From the NCBI GenBank assembly GCA_902362365.1, contig CABIVQ010000048.1, positions 1 through 21,838 of the forward strand: 21,838 bases of DNA. Direction: 5' to 3'. The notes below the pieces were generated by a model that was given only the letters and a program-made list of their open reading frames with translations, had not been told where the DNA came from and did not search any database. Within the stretch, counting starts at the first letter, position 1, and each line of letters starts with the position of its first letter. The translations under genes were made by a program, and so were the position numbers. Source of the DNA: Clostridiaceae bacterium. GTDB taxonomy: Bacteria; Bacillota; Clostridia; Peptostreptococcales; Peptostreptococcaceae. Of this stretch, positions 7,984-16,987 are shown in pieces.

Positions 7984-8355
7984 TTATTTTTTCTTCTTAC
8001 GAGATACAGTTTTTCTAGGACCTTTTCTAGTTCTAGCATTAGTTTTAGTTCTTTGACCTCTTAAAGGAAGACCTTTAGCATGTCTTAAACCTCTGTAACA
8101 CTTTATATCTCTTAATCTCTTTATGTTTAAAGCGATTTCTCTTCTTAAGTCACCTTCAACTAAGAAATCAGCATCTATTATTTTTCTTAATTCATTAACT
8201 TGATCGTCTGATAAATCCTTTATTCTTGTGTCAGGATTTATATCAGCTTTAGCTAATATTTCGTTAGCAGTAGCTTTTCCTATACCATATATATAAGTTA
8301 AGCCTATCTCTGCTCTTTTTTCTCTAGGTAAATCTACCCCAGCTATTCTTGCCAT
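7984..8355 (-). CDS. rpsM: 30S ribosomal protein S13
   Basis: S13 is a 30S head protein that makes bridges to the 50S subunit and whose tail touches the P-site tRNA. The 123-residue product starts [14 protein letters not shown], has the helix-two-turns-helix block [14 protein letters not shown], then [18 protein letters not shown], and ends in a long basic tail ([17 protein letters not shown]). ATG at 8355 follows AGGAGGTG by 7 bases; the GTG 9 bases upstream overlaps that site. It is the first gene of the alpha segment, after a 117-base gap holding a possible promoter. Confidence 0.97.
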   Translation of the reverse strand: MARIAGVDLPREKRAEIGLTYIYGIGKATANEILAKADINPDTRIKDLSDDQVNELRKIIDADFLVEGDLRREIALNIKRLRDIKCYRGLRHAKGLPLRGQRTKTNARTRKGPRKTVSRKKKK

Positions 8356-8432
8356 GATTCGCACCTCCTACACATGTTTTATTTAAATTGTTTTGACGCT
8401 TTTACGCCCTATTGTTAACATCACAGTTTACT

Positions 8433-8466
8433 ATTATACTATAAAAGTTAACAAATTACTAGTAAT
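8433..8466 (-). promoter_or_regulatory. Possible promoter with a palindrome before rpsM
   Basis: On the minus strand TATAAT (8433-8438) lies about 80 bases upstream of rpsM. No good -35 is present: TAGTAA at 17 bp matches only three of six. The perfect 12-base palindrome ATTACTAGTAAT (8455-8466) covers that position, and two GTTAAC palindromes (8414-8419 and 8447-8452) flank the -10. Operon-internal promoters are common here, but this one is weakly supported. Confidence 0.35.
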
Positions 8467-8472
8467 AATTTC

Positions 8473-8604
<132 letters not shown>

Positions 8605-8621
8605 CTACTAAATAAGATAGC

Positions 8622-8840
8622 CTACTTCTTACGCCAAGTGATTCTTCCTCTTGTAAGGTCATATGGAGAAAGTTCAACATTTACCTTATCACCTTCAAGA
8701 ATTCTTATGAAGTTCATTCTTAGCTTTCCAGATAAATGGCATAATACTTCATGTCCATTTTCTAATCTTACTTTGAACATAGCATTAGGTAAGTTTTCAA
8801 TAACTGTACCTTCTAATTCTATTACATCTTTTTTGGCCAT
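8622..8840 (-). CDS. infA: Translation initiation factor IF-1
   Basis: IF-1 binds the 30S A site during initiation and assists IF-2 and IF-3. The 72-residue product is a single OB-fold with the family blocks [38 protein letters not shown] and GRITWRKK at the end. ATG at 8840 has GGAGG at a rather long distance, about 12 bases, so initiation may be less than maximal. It is next to rpmJ (35 bases) and to a KOW-domain gene. Confidence 0.97.
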   Translation of the reverse strand: MAKKDVIELEGTVIENLPNAMFKVRLENGHEVLCHLSGKLRMNFIRILEGDKVNVELSPYDLTRGRITWRKK

Positions 8841-8863
8841 TAAATAACCAGACCTCCATTCAA

Positions 8864-9145
8864 CTAATCAAAGATCAACTCTTTTGATTTAGTAAGTTCA
8901 GCTCTTAAAAAAGCATCTGTTATCGTATCAGACGCTATTTTATTTTTAACTTTATCATTTAAAAAACTATAAACTTTTAAGTGCTTAACTTTTTTTAGCT
9001 TAGGTCTGTCAAGTTTTCTTTTCTTTCCATCAGATATAAGAACATATTCATGGTCAACTATTGTCACTATGAAAAATAACCTTCCTGTTTCTCTACCTGA
9101 TAAACCTTCTACAACTTGACCTACTCTTGTATTTTCTGATAGCAC
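8864..9145 (-). CDS. KOW-domain RNA-binding protein (ribosomal protein L14E/L27E-like family)
   Basis: This small protein of 93 residues has an N-terminal KOW-type segment ([20 protein letters not shown], then [18 protein letters not shown]) and a charged C-terminal part. Such proteins are conserved in Clostridia and Bacilli between map and infA (ybzG in B. subtilis holds this place) and resemble archaeal/eukaryotic L14e-type proteins. Their role is not firmly established; rRNA or ribosome binding is an inference from domain and location. Two GTG starts are possible: 9145 lies 6 bases after AGGTG and is preferred; 9154 is within that site. Neither is strong. It begins about 20 bases after the map stop. 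Confidence 0.85.
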   Translation of the reverse strand: MLSENTRVGQVVEGLSGRETGRLFFIVTIVDHEYVLISDGKKRKLDRPKLKKVKHLKVYSFLNDKVKNKIASDTITDAFLRAELTKSKELIFD

Positions 9146-9165
9146 TTTTTTCACCTGCCTTCAGA

Positions 9166-9912
9166 CTAAAGCTTAGTTAATATAAGCGGTTCATCCTCAG
9201 TAATTGCTATCGTATGCTCATAATGAGCTGAGTTTTTGCCGTCAATAGTGACGATTGTCCATCCATCTGATAGAGTCTTTACATGGTAACGACCAGCGTT
9301 AATCATAGGCTCTATAGCAAGTACCATTCCTTCTTTAAGTCTTGGACCTTTTCCTGGAGGACCATAGTTAGGAACTTGAGGATCTTCATGAAGTTCTGTG
9401 CCTACTCCATGACCTACTAGATCTCTAACAACTGAGAAACCTTGTTTCTCTACGTGTGCTTGTATTGCGTGTGAGATATCCGAAAGTCTATATCCTAGTT
9501 TAGCAAATTTTATGCCTTCATAGAAGCTTTCTTTTGTTACTTCTATTAATTTCCTATTTTCTTCAGATATAATGCCTACACCGTGTGTTTTTGCAGAGTC
9601 GGCATGATATCCTTTATAATAGGCTCCTATATCTATACTAATAATGTCTCCCTCTTTAACTATCTGATTCCCTGGAATTCCATGTACAACTTGTTCATTT
9701 ATAGATGCACATATAGTTCCTGGAAAACCACCATAGCCTTTAAAAGATGGGATCGCATTGTATTTTCTTATATTCTCTTCAGCTATTTTATCTAACTCTA
9801 AAGTAGATATTCCCGGAGTAATAGCTTCCTTTAATAGTTCATGAGTTTCAGCAACAATTTTACCCGCTTCCCTCATGAATTCTATTTCTTTTTTTGATTT
9901 AATAATAATCAT
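9166..9912 (-). CDS. map: Methionine aminopeptidase, type I
   Basis: Map removes the initiator methionine from nascent proteins with a small second residue, after deformylation. The 248-residue product has the pita-bread metal ligands D94 (ISIDIGA), D105 (HADSAKT), H168 (LVGHGVG), E201 (LAIEPM) and E232 (AHYEHTI), with H77 (QVVHGIP) near the active site. It lacks the N-terminal zinc-finger extension seen in some bacterial copies. Its ATG overlaps the adk stop (TAATG), so translation is coupled; AGGAAGTG upstream supports this start. Confidence 0.97.
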   Translation of the reverse strand: MIIIKSKKEIEFMREAGKIVAETHELLKEAITPGISTLELDKIAEENIRKYNAIPSFKGYGGFPGTICASINEQVVHGIPGNQIVKEGDIISIDIGAYYKGYHADSAKTHGVGIISEENRKLIEVTKESFYEGIKFAKLGYRLSDISHAIQAHVEKQGFSVVRDLVGHGVGTELHEDPQVPNYGPPGKGPRLKEGMVLAIEPMINAGRYHVKTLSDGWTIVTIDGKNSAHYEHTIAITEDEPLILTKL

Positions 9913-10562
9913 TATTTTTCACTTCCTAGAGCAGCAACTATATCTCCAAATACTTCATCTATAGATTGTTGACCATTTATGTTTGATAATATACCTACTT
10001 TAGCATAATAATCAGCTAATGGTCTAGTTTCGTCTAGATAAACTTGTATTCTCTTTGATACTGTTTCTTCATTATCATCCGCTCTTTGGTATAACTCCCC
10101 TTGGCATACATTACATACACCTTCAATTTTAGGAGGATTAAACTCAACATGATACGTAGCACCGCAAGATTTACAAATTCTTCTTCCAACTGCTCTTGAA
10201 ACTAATATATTCTTATCAACCTCTATATTTATAACGTTGCTTAATTCTATATTATTTTCTTTTAAAAACGCATCTAATTGTTCAGCTTGAGATACATTTC
10301 TTGGGAATCCATCTAACATAAATCCATTTTCACAGTCAGCTTGAGTTATTCTGTCAGTAACTAAACCTACAGTTAACTCATCTGGAACTAGTAATCCTTG
10401 ATCTATGTATTCTTTAGCTTTCTTTCCAAGATCTGTTCCTTCTTTTATATTCTTTCTGAATATATCTCCTGTTGATATATGAGGTATGTTATATTTTTCT
10501 ACTATCCCAGCCGCCTGAGTTCCTTTACCAGCACCAGGAGGTCCAAGTAATATTATTCTCAT
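9912..10562 (-). CDS. adk: Adenylate kinase, zinc-containing LID
   Basis: Adk interconverts 2 ADP and ATP + AMP. The 216-residue product has P-loop GPPGAGKGT (residues 7-15), the AMP-binding block STGDIFR (30-36), [13 protein letters not shown] (84-96) and a long LID domain (about 126-163) with four cysteines C130, C133, C150 and C153, the zinc form found in many Gram-positives. RBS AAGGAGATGATAAT precedes ATG at 10562. It follows secY by 12 bases and overlaps map by one base. Confidence 0.97.
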   Translation of the reverse strand: MRIILLGPPGAGKGTQAAGIVEKYNIPHISTGDIFRKNIKEGTDLGKKAKEYIDQGLLVPDELTVGLVTDRITQADCENGFMLDGFPRNVSQAEQLDAFLKENNIELSNVINIEVDKNILVSRAVGRRICKSCGATYHVEFNPPKIEGVCNVCQGELYQRADDNEETVSKRIQVYLDETRPLADYYAKVGILSNINGQQSIDEVFGDIVAALGSEK

Positions 10563-10574
10563 ATTATCATCTCC

Positions 10575-11849
10575 TTATTTTAAGAAACCTTGATAGCTTC
10601 TCATAACTAAGTTTGATTCTAATTGTTTCTTAAGTTCTAAAGCAACTCCAACAACTATTAGCAACGATGTACCTGCTAAATTCATTTGTACATTCATAAA
10701 ATGCGTAACAAATGCTGGTATTAACGATATAATAGCTAGGAATATAGCCCCTGCTAGAGTTAATCTTGATAATATTCTATTTAAATAATCTATAGTAGGT
10801 TTTCCTGGCCTAATACCTGGTATAAATCCACCATTATTTTTCATGTTATTTGCTATATCTTCTGTATTAAATGATACAGTTGTATAGAAATAAGCAAAGA
10901 ATACTATAAGCAGAACTTCAAGTGATCTAAATATCCAAAATCCTATGTCACCATTTGGACTTAAGTATGTTTGGACAAAGTTTTGAGCATCAGATCCCAT
11001 AAACATAGCAATAGTTTGTGGAAAAGCTAAAAGTGAACTAGCAAAAATTACCGGAATAACTCCTGATTGGTTAACTTTCATTGGTATATGAGAACTTTGT
11101 CCTCCATATGTTTTTCTTCCAACAACTCTTTTAGCATATTGTACTGGTATCTTTCTAGTAGCTTCTTGTATATACGTAACTGCCATTATTGTAAGAAGTA
11201 TTACTACTACTAACATTACTGCAGCCCATATAGCTAGCTTACCATTTTGCACTTTATTGATAGCACTCATAATATCAATTGGTACTCTTGAGATAATACC
11301 TACAAATATTATTATTGAACTACCATTACCTAAACCTTTTTCTGTAATCTTATCTCCTATCCACATTAATAACATACTAGCTGATACTAACGTTAAGATA
11401 ATCGTTGAGATAAAGAATATATTATCAGTTTTAAGAGCTCTTAAACCTTTGATAACACCTAATGTAATACCAATAGCTTGTACAAGAGCTAGTGCTAATG
11501 CTGTATATTTAGTGTATTTGTTGATCTTTTTCTTACCTTCTTCTCCTGATTTTTGAAGTTCATCCAGGCTTTCAAAACCAATAGTTAGAAGTTGTAAAAT
11601 GATCGACGCTGTGATATATGGTCCTATTCCCAATGCAAATAGTGTAAAGTTACTAAATGCACCCCCTGTGAACATATTATATAGGGAAAGTAGGCTATTG
11701 TTACCTACCATCTCCTTTATAATACTTGTGTCCACTCCAGGAACAGGTATAGTCGCACCTATCCTAAAGACTACAATCATCATTAAAGTATATAATATTT
11801 TTTTTCTTACGTCTTTAATCTTCCAAGCTTGTTTTAACTGTGATAGCAC
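10575..11849 (-). CDS. secY: Protein translocase subunit SecY
   Basis: SecY forms the protein-conducting channel in the plasma membrane. The 424-residue product shows the expected run of about ten transmembrane helices, the N-terminal block FRIGATIPVPGVD, the plug/TM2 region with MFTGGAFSNFTLFALGIGPY, the cytosolic loop TRKIPVQYAKRVVGRK, and the C-terminal SRLTLAGAIFLAIISLIPAF region. The start is GTG at 11849, 7 bases after GGGGTG. The gene lies between rplO and adk, as usual. The usual length for this family is 420-440 residues. Confidence 0.97.
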   Translation of the reverse strand: MLSQLKQAWKIKDVRKKILYTLMMIVVFRIGATIPVPGVDTSIIKEMVGNNSLLSLYNMFTGGAFSNFTLFALGIGPYITASIILQLLTIGFESLDELQKSGEEGKKKINKYTKYTALALALVQAIGITLGVIKGLRALKTDNIFFISTIILTLVSASMLLMWIGDKITEKGLGNGSSIIIFVGIISRVPIDIMSAINKVQNGKLAIWAAVMLVVVILLTIMAVTYIQEATRKIPVQYAKRVVGRKTYGGQSSHIPMKVNQSGVIPVIFASSLLAFPQTIAMFMGSDAQNFVQTYLSPNGDIGFWIFRSLEVLLIVFFAYFYTTVSFNTEDIANNMKNNGGFIPGIRPGKPTIDYLNRILSRLTLAGAIFLAIISLIPAFVTHFMNVQMNLAGTSLLIVVGVALELKKQLESNLVMRSYQGFLK

Positions 11850-11893
11850 GTTAATTCACCCCGCCTGTAGTGGTTTGGAGTTAGCAGTTTAGA

Positions 11894-12337
11894 TTAAACT
11901 AATTCCGCTTTCCCACCAGCTTTTTCTATTTTTTCTTGAGCAGAAGCAGTGAACTTAGCAGCTTTAACAGTTACAGCCTTTTCTAAGTTTCCGTTTCCTA
12001 GAACTTTTATACCATCTTTAGCTATTTTGCTTATAGCTCCAGTAGATTTTAAAACTTCAGCAGTTACTTCTGTTCCGTTTTCAAATCTATTTAATAATTC
12101 AACATTAACTTCAGTGTATTCTTTTCTGAATGGATTTTTGAAACCTCTCTTAGGAAGTCTTCTTGCAAGTGGCATTTGTCCACCTTCGAATCCAACTCTT
12201 ACTCCACCACCTGAACGAGACTTTTGTCCTTTTTGTCCACGTCCTGCAGTTTTACCTTGTCCAGTTGCAGTACCTCTACCTAATCTCTTCTTAGATCTTA
12301 CTGCACCTTCAGCAGGTCTTAATTCATGTAGTTTCAT
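11894..12337 (-). CDS. rplO: 50S ribosomal protein L15
   Basis: L15 binds 23S rRNA late in 50S assembly. The 147-residue product begins [20 protein letters not shown], has the glycine-rich basic stretch [21 protein letters not shown] (about 31-52) and [15 protein letters not shown] chose ATG at 12337, 7 bases after GGAGGTG; the in-frame GTG at 12346 overlaps that site. It precedes secY by 44 bases in which I see no promoter or terminator. Confidence 0.97.
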   Translation of the reverse strand: MKLHELRPAEGAVRSKKRLGRGTATGQGKTAGRGQKGQKSRSGGGVRVGFEGGQMPLARRLPKRGFKNPFRKEYTEVNVELLNRFENGTEVTAEVLKSTGAISKIAKDGIKVLGNGNLEKAVTVKAAKFTASAQEKIEKAGGKAELV

Positions 12338-12369
12338 GGTCAGCACCTCCTTTTATTACTAGTCAATTA

Positions 12370-12555
12370 TTATTCAGCTATTTCAGTTACTTCAACTAAA
12401 TGCTTAACTTTGTTTATCATACCTCTTGTTTGGGCATTATCTTCTTTAACAACTACTTGTTCTCTTTTTCTTAATCCTAACGCTTCTACGTTTTTTCTTT
12501 GGTTAGGAGTAGTTCCTATTGTACTTCTAACTAATTTTATTTGTAATTTAGCCAT
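12370..12555 (-). CDS. rpmD: 50S ribosomal protein L30
   Basis: L30 is a small 50S protein. The 61-residue product has the core [20 protein letters not shown] and the conserved [23 protein letters not shown] at 12555 follows AGGAGGTAGTGTAAG. It sits between rpsE and rplO. Confidence 0.96.
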   Translation of the reverse strand: MAKLQIKLVRSTIGTTPNQRKNVEALGLRKREQVVVKEDNAQTRGMINKVKHLVEVTEIAE

Positions 12556-12569
12556 CTTACACTACCTCC

Positions 12570-13079
12570 TTACCCTAGAAGATCTTCAACTTTTTTACCT
12601 CTTAATTTAGCTATTGCTTCAGCTGTCTTAAGAGAGTTAAGTCCTTCTATTGTAGCATTTACCATATTTCTTGGGTTGTTAGATCCTAAAGATTTAGCTC
12701 TAACGTCTTTTAATCCAGCTAATTCAAGTACAGCTCTAGCAGGTCCCCCAGCTATAACTCCTGTACCTTCTTGAGCAGGCATTATTAATATTTTTCCAGC
12801 ACCAAAGTGTCCGTTAACTTGATGAGGAATTGTTGTACCAACCATTGGTACTTCTATAAGATTCTTTTTAGCATCTTCTACTGCTTTTTTTATAGCATCT
12901 GGAACTTCCATAGCTTTTCCAGTACCTACACCAACGTGTCCATTTTCGTCTCCTACAACAACTAAAGCTGCGAATCTGAAGTTTCTACCACCTTTAACAA
13001 CTTTAGTAACACGTCTTACTTCAACAACTTTCTCTTGTAGGTCAAGTTGTCTTGCATCTATCGGCTTACGACGTAGCAT
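12570..13079 (-). CDS. rpsE: 30S ribosomal protein S5
   Basis: S5 takes part in decoding fidelity and lies near the mRNA entry. The 169-residue product has the N-terminal double-stranded-RNA-binding-like domain with the loop [13 protein letters not shown] (about 27-39), the place where spectinomycin-resistance changes occur in other bacteria; I see nothing unusual there. [17 protein letters not shown] and the C-terminal domain [18 protein letters not shown] follow. ATG at 13079 has AAGGAGGG about 6 bases upstream. Confidence 0.97.
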   Translation of the reverse strand: MLRRKPIDARQLDLQEKVVEVRRVTKVVKGGRNFRFAALVVVGDENGHVGVGTGKAMEVPDAIKKAVEDAKKNLIEVPMVGTTIPHQVNGHFGAGKILIMPAQEGTGVIAGGPARAVLELAGLKDVRAKSLGSNNPRNMVNATIEGLNSLKTAEAIAKLRGKKVEDLLG

Positions 13080-13108
13080 GTGATTTCCCTCCTTTGTTTC
13101 TAATCTAA

Positions 13109-13477
13109 TTAGAATTTAAGACCAGCTTCTCTAGCACCTTCAGCTAACTCTTGTATTCTTCCGTGATATAAGTATCCACCTCTGTCAAATACAACTTCAG
13201 TGATTCCTTTTTCTACAGCTTTCTTAGCTATCATTTGACCAACCATTTTAGCTGCTTCTTTATTTCCACCATGACTTACAGCGCTCTTAACTTCTGCTTC
13301 TAAAGAAGATGCAGAAACAAGAGTAACTCTGTTAGTATCATCTATTATTTGAGCATATATATTGTTTGAACTTCTAAATACACATAATCTTGGTCTTTGA
13401 GTAGTTCCAGATATTTTCTTACGAACTCTCTTATGTCTTTGAAGTCTTTTTGCATTTTTATCAGCTTTCTTTAACAT
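13109..13477 (-). CDS. rplR: 50S ribosomal protein L18
   Basis: L18 binds 5S rRNA with L5 in the central protuberance. The 122-residue product has the basic N-terminus ([14 protein letters not shown]), [19 protein letters not shown], and the end [21 protein letters not shown] chose ATG at 13477, 8 bases after AAGGAG; the upstream in-frame GTG at 13486 overlaps that site. It lies between rplF and rpsE. Confidence 0.97.
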   Translation of the reverse strand: MLKKADKNAKRLQRHKRVRKKISGTTQRPRLCVFRSSNNIYAQIIDDTNRVTLVSASSLEAEVKSAVSHGGNKEAAKMVGQMIAKKAVEKGITEVVFDRGGYLYHGRIQELAEGAREAGLKF

Positions 13478-13512
13478 CGAGATCACTCCTTTCTTAACGT
13501 TTAGGTTTGGTA

Positions 13513-14055
13513 TTATTTCTTACCAGTTTTACCTTCTTTACGTCTTACAACTTCATCAGCGTATCTTATACCTTTACCTTTGTATGGCTCTGGCTTTCTC
13601 CAGTCTCTTATCTTAGCAGCGTAGTTTCCTACTAATTGCTTATCTATACCTTTAACTATTAACTCAGTTTGGTTAGGAGCTTCAACAGTTATTCCTTCTG
13701 GATCTTCCATTTCTACTGGATGAGAATATCCTAAGTTCATAACTAATTTCTTTCCTTGCTTTTGAGCTCTGTATCCAACACCAACTAATTCTAATTTCTT
13801 TTCGAATCCATTAGTAACACCAACTACCATATTATCTATTAACGTTCTTGTTAATCCGTGTAATGATCTATGTTGCTTGTTGTTAGTAGGTCTTTCAACA
13901 GTTATAGTATTTTCTTCTTGCTTTATTGTTAATGCACCATCAAATTGCTTGCTTAAAGTTCCCTTAGGTCCTTTAACAGTAACTAAGTTTTCAGCAGTTA
14001 TAGTTACTTCAACACCAGCTGGTACAGTTATTGGCTTAACACCTATTCTTGACAT
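13513..14055 (-). CDS. rplF: 50S ribosomal protein L6
   Basis: L6 lies near the factor-binding site of the 50S subunit, at the sarcin-ricin loop. The 180-residue product has two similar domains, with [44 protein letters not shown] and the conserved motif [17 protein letters not shown] followed by a basic end. ATG at 14055 follows AAGGAGGTGCGACT. It lies between rpsH and rplR. Confidence 0.97.
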   Translation of the reverse strand: MSRIGVKPITVPAGVEVTITAENLVTVKGPKGTLSKQFDGALTIKQEENTITVERPTNNKQHRSLHGLTRTLIDNMVVGVTNGFEKKLELVGVGYRAQKQGKKLVMNLGYSHPVEMEDPEGITVEAPNQTELIVKGIDKQLVGNYAAKIRDWRKPEPYKGKGIRYADEVVRRKEGKTGKK

Positions 14056-14085
14056 AGTCGCACCTCCTTACACTGTTCGTTTATA

Positions 14086-14484
14086 TTACCAAACGTAGCA
14101 GATTACTTCTCCACCAACATTTTCTTTTCTTGCTTGCTTGTCAGTTAATATACCTTTTGAAGTAGATATAACTGATATACCTAATCCATTTAATACTTTT
14201 GGTATTTCATGGTTAGCAGCGTAAACTCTCATACCTGGCTTAGATATTCTCTTAAGTCCTGATATAACTCTTTCGCCTGATTGTCCGTACTTTAATTGTA
14301 TTCTTATTATTCCTTGCTTTCCATCTTCTATAACATCGTAACCTCTAACGAAACCTTCTTCTAATAAGATTCTAGCTAATTCTTTCTTCATATTAGAAGC
14401 AGGAACGTCAACAGTTTCATGCTTAACAACGTTAGCGTTTCTTATACGAGTAAGCATATCTGCAATTGGATCTGTCATTGTCAT
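14086..14484 (-). CDS. rpsH: 30S ribosomal protein S8
   Basis: S8 binds helix 21 of 16S rRNA and in E. coli represses the spc operon at the rplE start. The 132-residue product has [15 protein letters not shown], the [20 protein letters not shown] block, and the end [20 protein letters not shown]. Two ATGs (14484 and 14478) are possible; AAGGAGGG is 8 bases before the first, which I prefer. It follows rpsZ by 33 bases. Confidence 0.97.
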   Translation of the reverse strand: MTMTDPIADMLTRIRNANVVKHETVDVPASNMKKELARILLEEGFVRGYDVIEDGKQGIIRIQLKYGQSGERVISGLKRISKPGMRVYAANHEIPKVLNGLGISVISTSKGILTDKQARKENVGGEVICYVW

Positions 14485-14517
14485 ATTGAAACCCTCCTTC
14501 CATTTGTTAACTGGTTT

Positions 14518-14703
14518 CTACCAGCTTGCTTTTCTAACACCAGGTATTTGACCTTTATAAGCTAATTCTCTAAAGCATATACGGCATATACCGAATTTTC
14601 TTAATACTGAATGTGGTCTTCCACATATACTACATCTAGTGTACTCTCTAGTAGCGTATTTTTGCTTCTTTTGTTGTTTAACAACCATTGCTTTTCTTGC
14701 CAC
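14518..14703 (-). CDS. rpsZ: 30S ribosomal protein S14, type Z (zinc)
   Basis: S14 is a 30S head protein. The short 61-residue form with a zinc ribbon is seen: C24 and C27 in RCSICGR, C40 and C43 in ICRICFREL. This is the zinc-dependent type of Gram-positives, half the length of the zinc-free type. The end reads [14 protein letters not shown] at 14703 follows AAGGAGGGAATTCC. A tight stem-loop lies between rplE and this gene. Confidence 0.97.
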   Translation of the reverse strand: MARKAMVVKQQKKQKYATREYTRCSICGRPHSVLRKFGICRICFRELAYKGQIPGVRKASW

Positions 14704-14725
14704 TGGAATTCCCTCCTTTGATTTC

Positions 14726-14750
14726 GCTTAGAAAATGTCATTTTCTAAGC
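14726..14750 (-). other. Perfect stem-loop between rplE and rpsZ
   Basis: GCTTAGAAAATG (14726-14737) and CATTTTCTAAGC (14739-14750) are perfect complements with one base between them, so the folded RNA would have 10-11 bp and a minimal loop. It starts at the base after the rplE stop codon. No T-run follows on the minus strand, so it is not an ordinary terminator. It may stabilise the upstream mRNA or affect rpsZ translation. Confidence 0.7.
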
Positions 14751-15293
14751 TTACTTAGAAAACGGCATTCCTAATAATTTTAATAATTCACGAGCTTCTT
14801 CGTCTGTCTTAGCAGTTGTAACGAATATTATATCCATTCCTCTTACTTTATCTACTTTATCGTACTCTATTTCAGGGAATATTAATTGCTCTTTGACACC
14901 TAAAGCGTAGTTACCTCTTCCGTCGAATGCATTAGCATTAACACCTCTGAAGTCTCTAACTCTTGGTAAAGATACAGATACTAATTTGTCCATGAAGTAG
15001 AACATTTTGTCTGCTCTTAAAGTTACTTTAGCACCTATTGGCATACCTTCTCTTAATTTGAAGTTTGCTACAGATTTTCTAGCTCTAGTAACAACTGGCT
15101 TTTGACCAGATATTATTTCCATTTCTTCAACAGCTTTTTCTAAGCCTTTTGGATTTTCTCTAGCGTCACCTATACCCATGTTTATAACTATTTTGTCTAA
15201 CTTAGGTATTTCCATAACGTTCTTGTATCCAAATTTCTCCATTAAAGCAGGAGCAACTTCTTTCATATATTTTTCTTGTAATCTAGAAGCCAT
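14751..15293 (-). CDS. rplE: 50S ribosomal protein L5
   Basis: L5 binds 5S rRNA and contacts the P-site tRNA elbow. The 180-residue product has [60 protein letters not shown] and the end [13 protein letters not shown] at 15293 follows GGAGGGACCTTAA. In E. coli the S8 repressor site overlaps the start of rplE; I see no strong structure at this start. A perfect stem-loop directly follows its stop codon. Confidence 0.97.
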   Translation of the reverse strand: MASRLQEKYMKEVAPALMEKFGYKNVMEIPKLDKIVINMGIGDARENPKGLEKAVEEMEIISGQKPVVTRARKSVANFKLREGMPIGAKVTLRADKMFYFMDKLVSVSLPRVRDFRGVNANAFDGRGNYALGVKEQLIFPEIEYDKVDKVRGMDIIFVTTAKTDEEARELLKLLGMPFSK

Positions 15294-15318
15294 TTAAGGT
15301 CCCTCCTTTCAAGCTATA

Positions 15319-15627
15319 TTATATTTCTTTTCCGCTCTTTACTGATACTCTTACTTTTTTCCCATCTTTAACTTCAAATCTAACTCTTGTTCCTTTTCCT
15401 GTTTCAGGATCTAATGGCATAACGTTAGATATATGAATTGGGGCTTCTTTATTTATTATTCCACCTTGTGGATTTATAGCACTTGGCTTTTGGTGTTTAG
15501 TTATTACGTTAACACCTTCAACTAATACTCTATTAGCTTTTGGCATAACTTTAACTACTGTACCTTTTTTACCTTTATCTTTTCCTGCTATAACTACAAC
15601 AGTGTCGCCTTTTTTAACACGCATCAT
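15319..15627 (-). CDS. rplX: 50S ribosomal protein L24
   Basis: L24 is one of the two initiator proteins of 50S assembly. The 102-residue product has an N-terminal KOW domain ([19 protein letters not shown]), followed by [14 protein letters not shown] and [17 protein letters not shown]. Two adjacent ATGs occur (15627 and 15624); GGAGGTG lies about 10 bases before the first, so the first is more likely, by a small margin. It lies between rplN and rplE. Confidence 0.96.
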   Translation of the reverse strand: MMRVKKGDTVVVIAGKDKGKKGTVVKVMPKANRVLVEGVNVITKHQKPSAINPQGGIINKEAPIHISNVMPLDPETGKGTRVRFEVKDGKKVRVSVKSGKEI

Positions 15628-15646
15628 GTCCTATTGCACCTCCTTA

Positions 15647-16015
15647 TTATAGTACTTCTGGAGCAAGAGAAACTATCTTCATGAAATCATTATCTCTTAA
15701 CTCTCTAGCAACAGGCCCGAATATACGAGTTCCTACTGGAGTCTTATCATCTTTGATTATAACTGCAGCATTCTCGTCGAAAGCTATATAACTTCCGTCA
15801 TTACGTCTTATGCCTTTTTTACTTCTTACTATAACAGCTTTAACAACTTTACCTTTTTTTACAACTCCACCTGGTGTTGCACTTTTAACACTAGCAACTA
15901 TTACATCGCCTATATTACCATATCTTCTTTTACTTCCACCTAGTACACGAATACAAAGTAATTCTTTTGCACCAGAGTTATCCGCAACTTTTAAACGTGT
16001 CTCTTGTTGTACCAT
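15647..16015 (-). CDS. rplN: 50S ribosomal protein L14
   Basis: L14 sits at the subunit interface and forms bridges with the 30S subunit; silencing factor RsfS binds it in other bacteria. The 122-residue product has [39 protein letters not shown], and ends [20 protein letters not shown], all standard. ATG at 16015 follows AAGGAGGGATTACGAT. It follows rpsQ by 26 bases. Confidence 0.97.
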   Translation of the reverse strand: MVQQETRLKVADNSGAKELLCIRVLGGSKRRYGNIGDVIVASVKSATPGGVVKKGKVVKAVIVRSKKGIRRNDGSYIAFDENAAVIIKDDKTPVGTRIFGPVARELRDNDFMKIVSLAPEVL

Positions 16016-16041
16016 ATCGTAATCCCTCCTTTTCCAAAAAA

Positions 16042-16296
16042 CTACTTAACTTTTTCAACAACTTCAACTAGTCTGAATCTCTTATCTTTAGATAAAGGTC
16101 TAGTTTCCATTATTTTAACTCTATCTCCGATTCTACATACGTTGTTCTCATCATGAGCCTTGAACTTCTTAGTTCTCTTAACTGGCTTATTATATAATGG
16201 ATGACGTACGAAATCTTCAACAGCAACAACTATAGTTTTGTCCATTTTGTCACTTACAACACGGCCTATTCTTACTTTTCTTCTTCCTCTTTCCAT
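16042..16296 (-). CDS. rpsQ: 30S ribosomal protein S17
   Basis: S17 is an early 30S assembly protein with an OB-fold. The 84-residue product has [38 protein letters not shown], and [20 protein letters not shown] chose ATG at 16296, 9 bases after GGAGG; the upstream TTG at 16317 is part of the leader and lies before that site. It follows rpmC by 21 bases. Confidence 0.97.
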   Translation of the reverse strand: MERGRRKVRIGRVVSDKMDKTIVVAVEDFVRHPLYNKPVKRTKKFKAHDENNVCRIGDRVKIMETRPLSKDKRFRLVEVVEKVK

Positions 16297-16317
16297 GTTA
16301 AAAAGCCTCCTTTCCAA

Positions 16318-16521
16318 TTAAGCTCTAGTTTCGTTTAACTTTCTTTCAGCAAGGATAGTTTTTACTCTAGCTATATCCTTTTTCACAAACTTGATTCTTG
16401 CTGTGTTTTCTAATTGACCAGTAGCTAATTGGAATCTTAAGCTAAATAATTCACTTTTGAAGTCATTTAATTTATTCATTAGCTCTTCGCTTGTTAAATC
16501 TCTTAATTCTTTAGCTTTCAT
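16318..16521 (-). CDS. rpmC: 50S ribosomal protein L29
   Basis: L29 lies beside the peptide tunnel exit, next to L23. The 67-residue product is two helices with [40 protein letters not shown] and [14 protein letters not shown] at 16521 starts one base after the rplP TAG stop (TAGGATG), and its ribosome-binding site (AAAGGGTGG) lies inside the end of rplP, so translation is probably coupled. Confidence 0.96.
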   Translation of the reverse strand: MKAKELRDLTSEELMNKLNDFKSELFSLRFQLATGQLENTARIKFVKKDIARVKTILAERKLNETRA

Positions 16522-16522
16522 C

Positions 16523-16954
16523 CTATTCACCACCCTTTACTTCTAAATCTTCTTTCTTTACAAACTTACATTTAACAGGAAGTTTGTGCATTGCAAGTCT
16601 CATAGCTTCTCTTGCTTTAGCTTCATCTACACCAGCTAGTTCGAACATTACTCTTCCTGGCTTAACTACTGCTACCCAGTATTCTGGTGAACCTTTACCA
16701 GCACCCATACGAGTTTCAGCAGGTTTTCTTGTTACAGGCTTGTGAGGGAATATTTTTATCCAAACCTTACCGCCTCTTTTTATATATCTTGTCATCGCGA
16801 TTCTGGCAGCTTCTATTTGGTTAGAAGTTATCCAAGAAGCTTCCATAGCCATTAATCCGAATTCACCATAAGTAACTTTGTTACCTTTTTGAGCTTTACC
16901 AGCCATACTTCCTCTGTGAACTCTACGACGTTTTACTCTCTTTGGCATTAACAT
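16523..16954 (-). CDS. rplP: 50S ribosomal protein L16
   Basis: L16 organises the A-site tRNA region of the 50S subunit. The 143-residue product starts [20 protein letters not shown] and has [40 protein letters not shown] and [20 protein letters not shown] at 16954 is 8 bases after GGAGG; a second ATG six bases on is possible. It lies 33 bases after rpsC and overlaps the rpmC control region. Confidence 0.97.
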   Translation of the reverse strand: MLMPKRVKRRRVHRGSMAGKAQKGNKVTYGEFGLMAMEASWITSNQIEAARIAMTRYIKRGGKVWIKIFPHKPVTRKPAETRMGAGKGSPEYWVAVVKPGRVMFELAGVDEAKAREAMRLAMHKLPVKCKFVKKEDLEVKGGE

Positions 16955-16987
16955 GAGAATTTCCTCCTTCCTTGAACCTTACTAATT

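Noticed and set aside
10563..10574. Promoter or terminator between secY and adk, or between adk and map
   Set aside because: The gaps are 12 bases and an overlap, and no promoter-like boxes or stems are visible.
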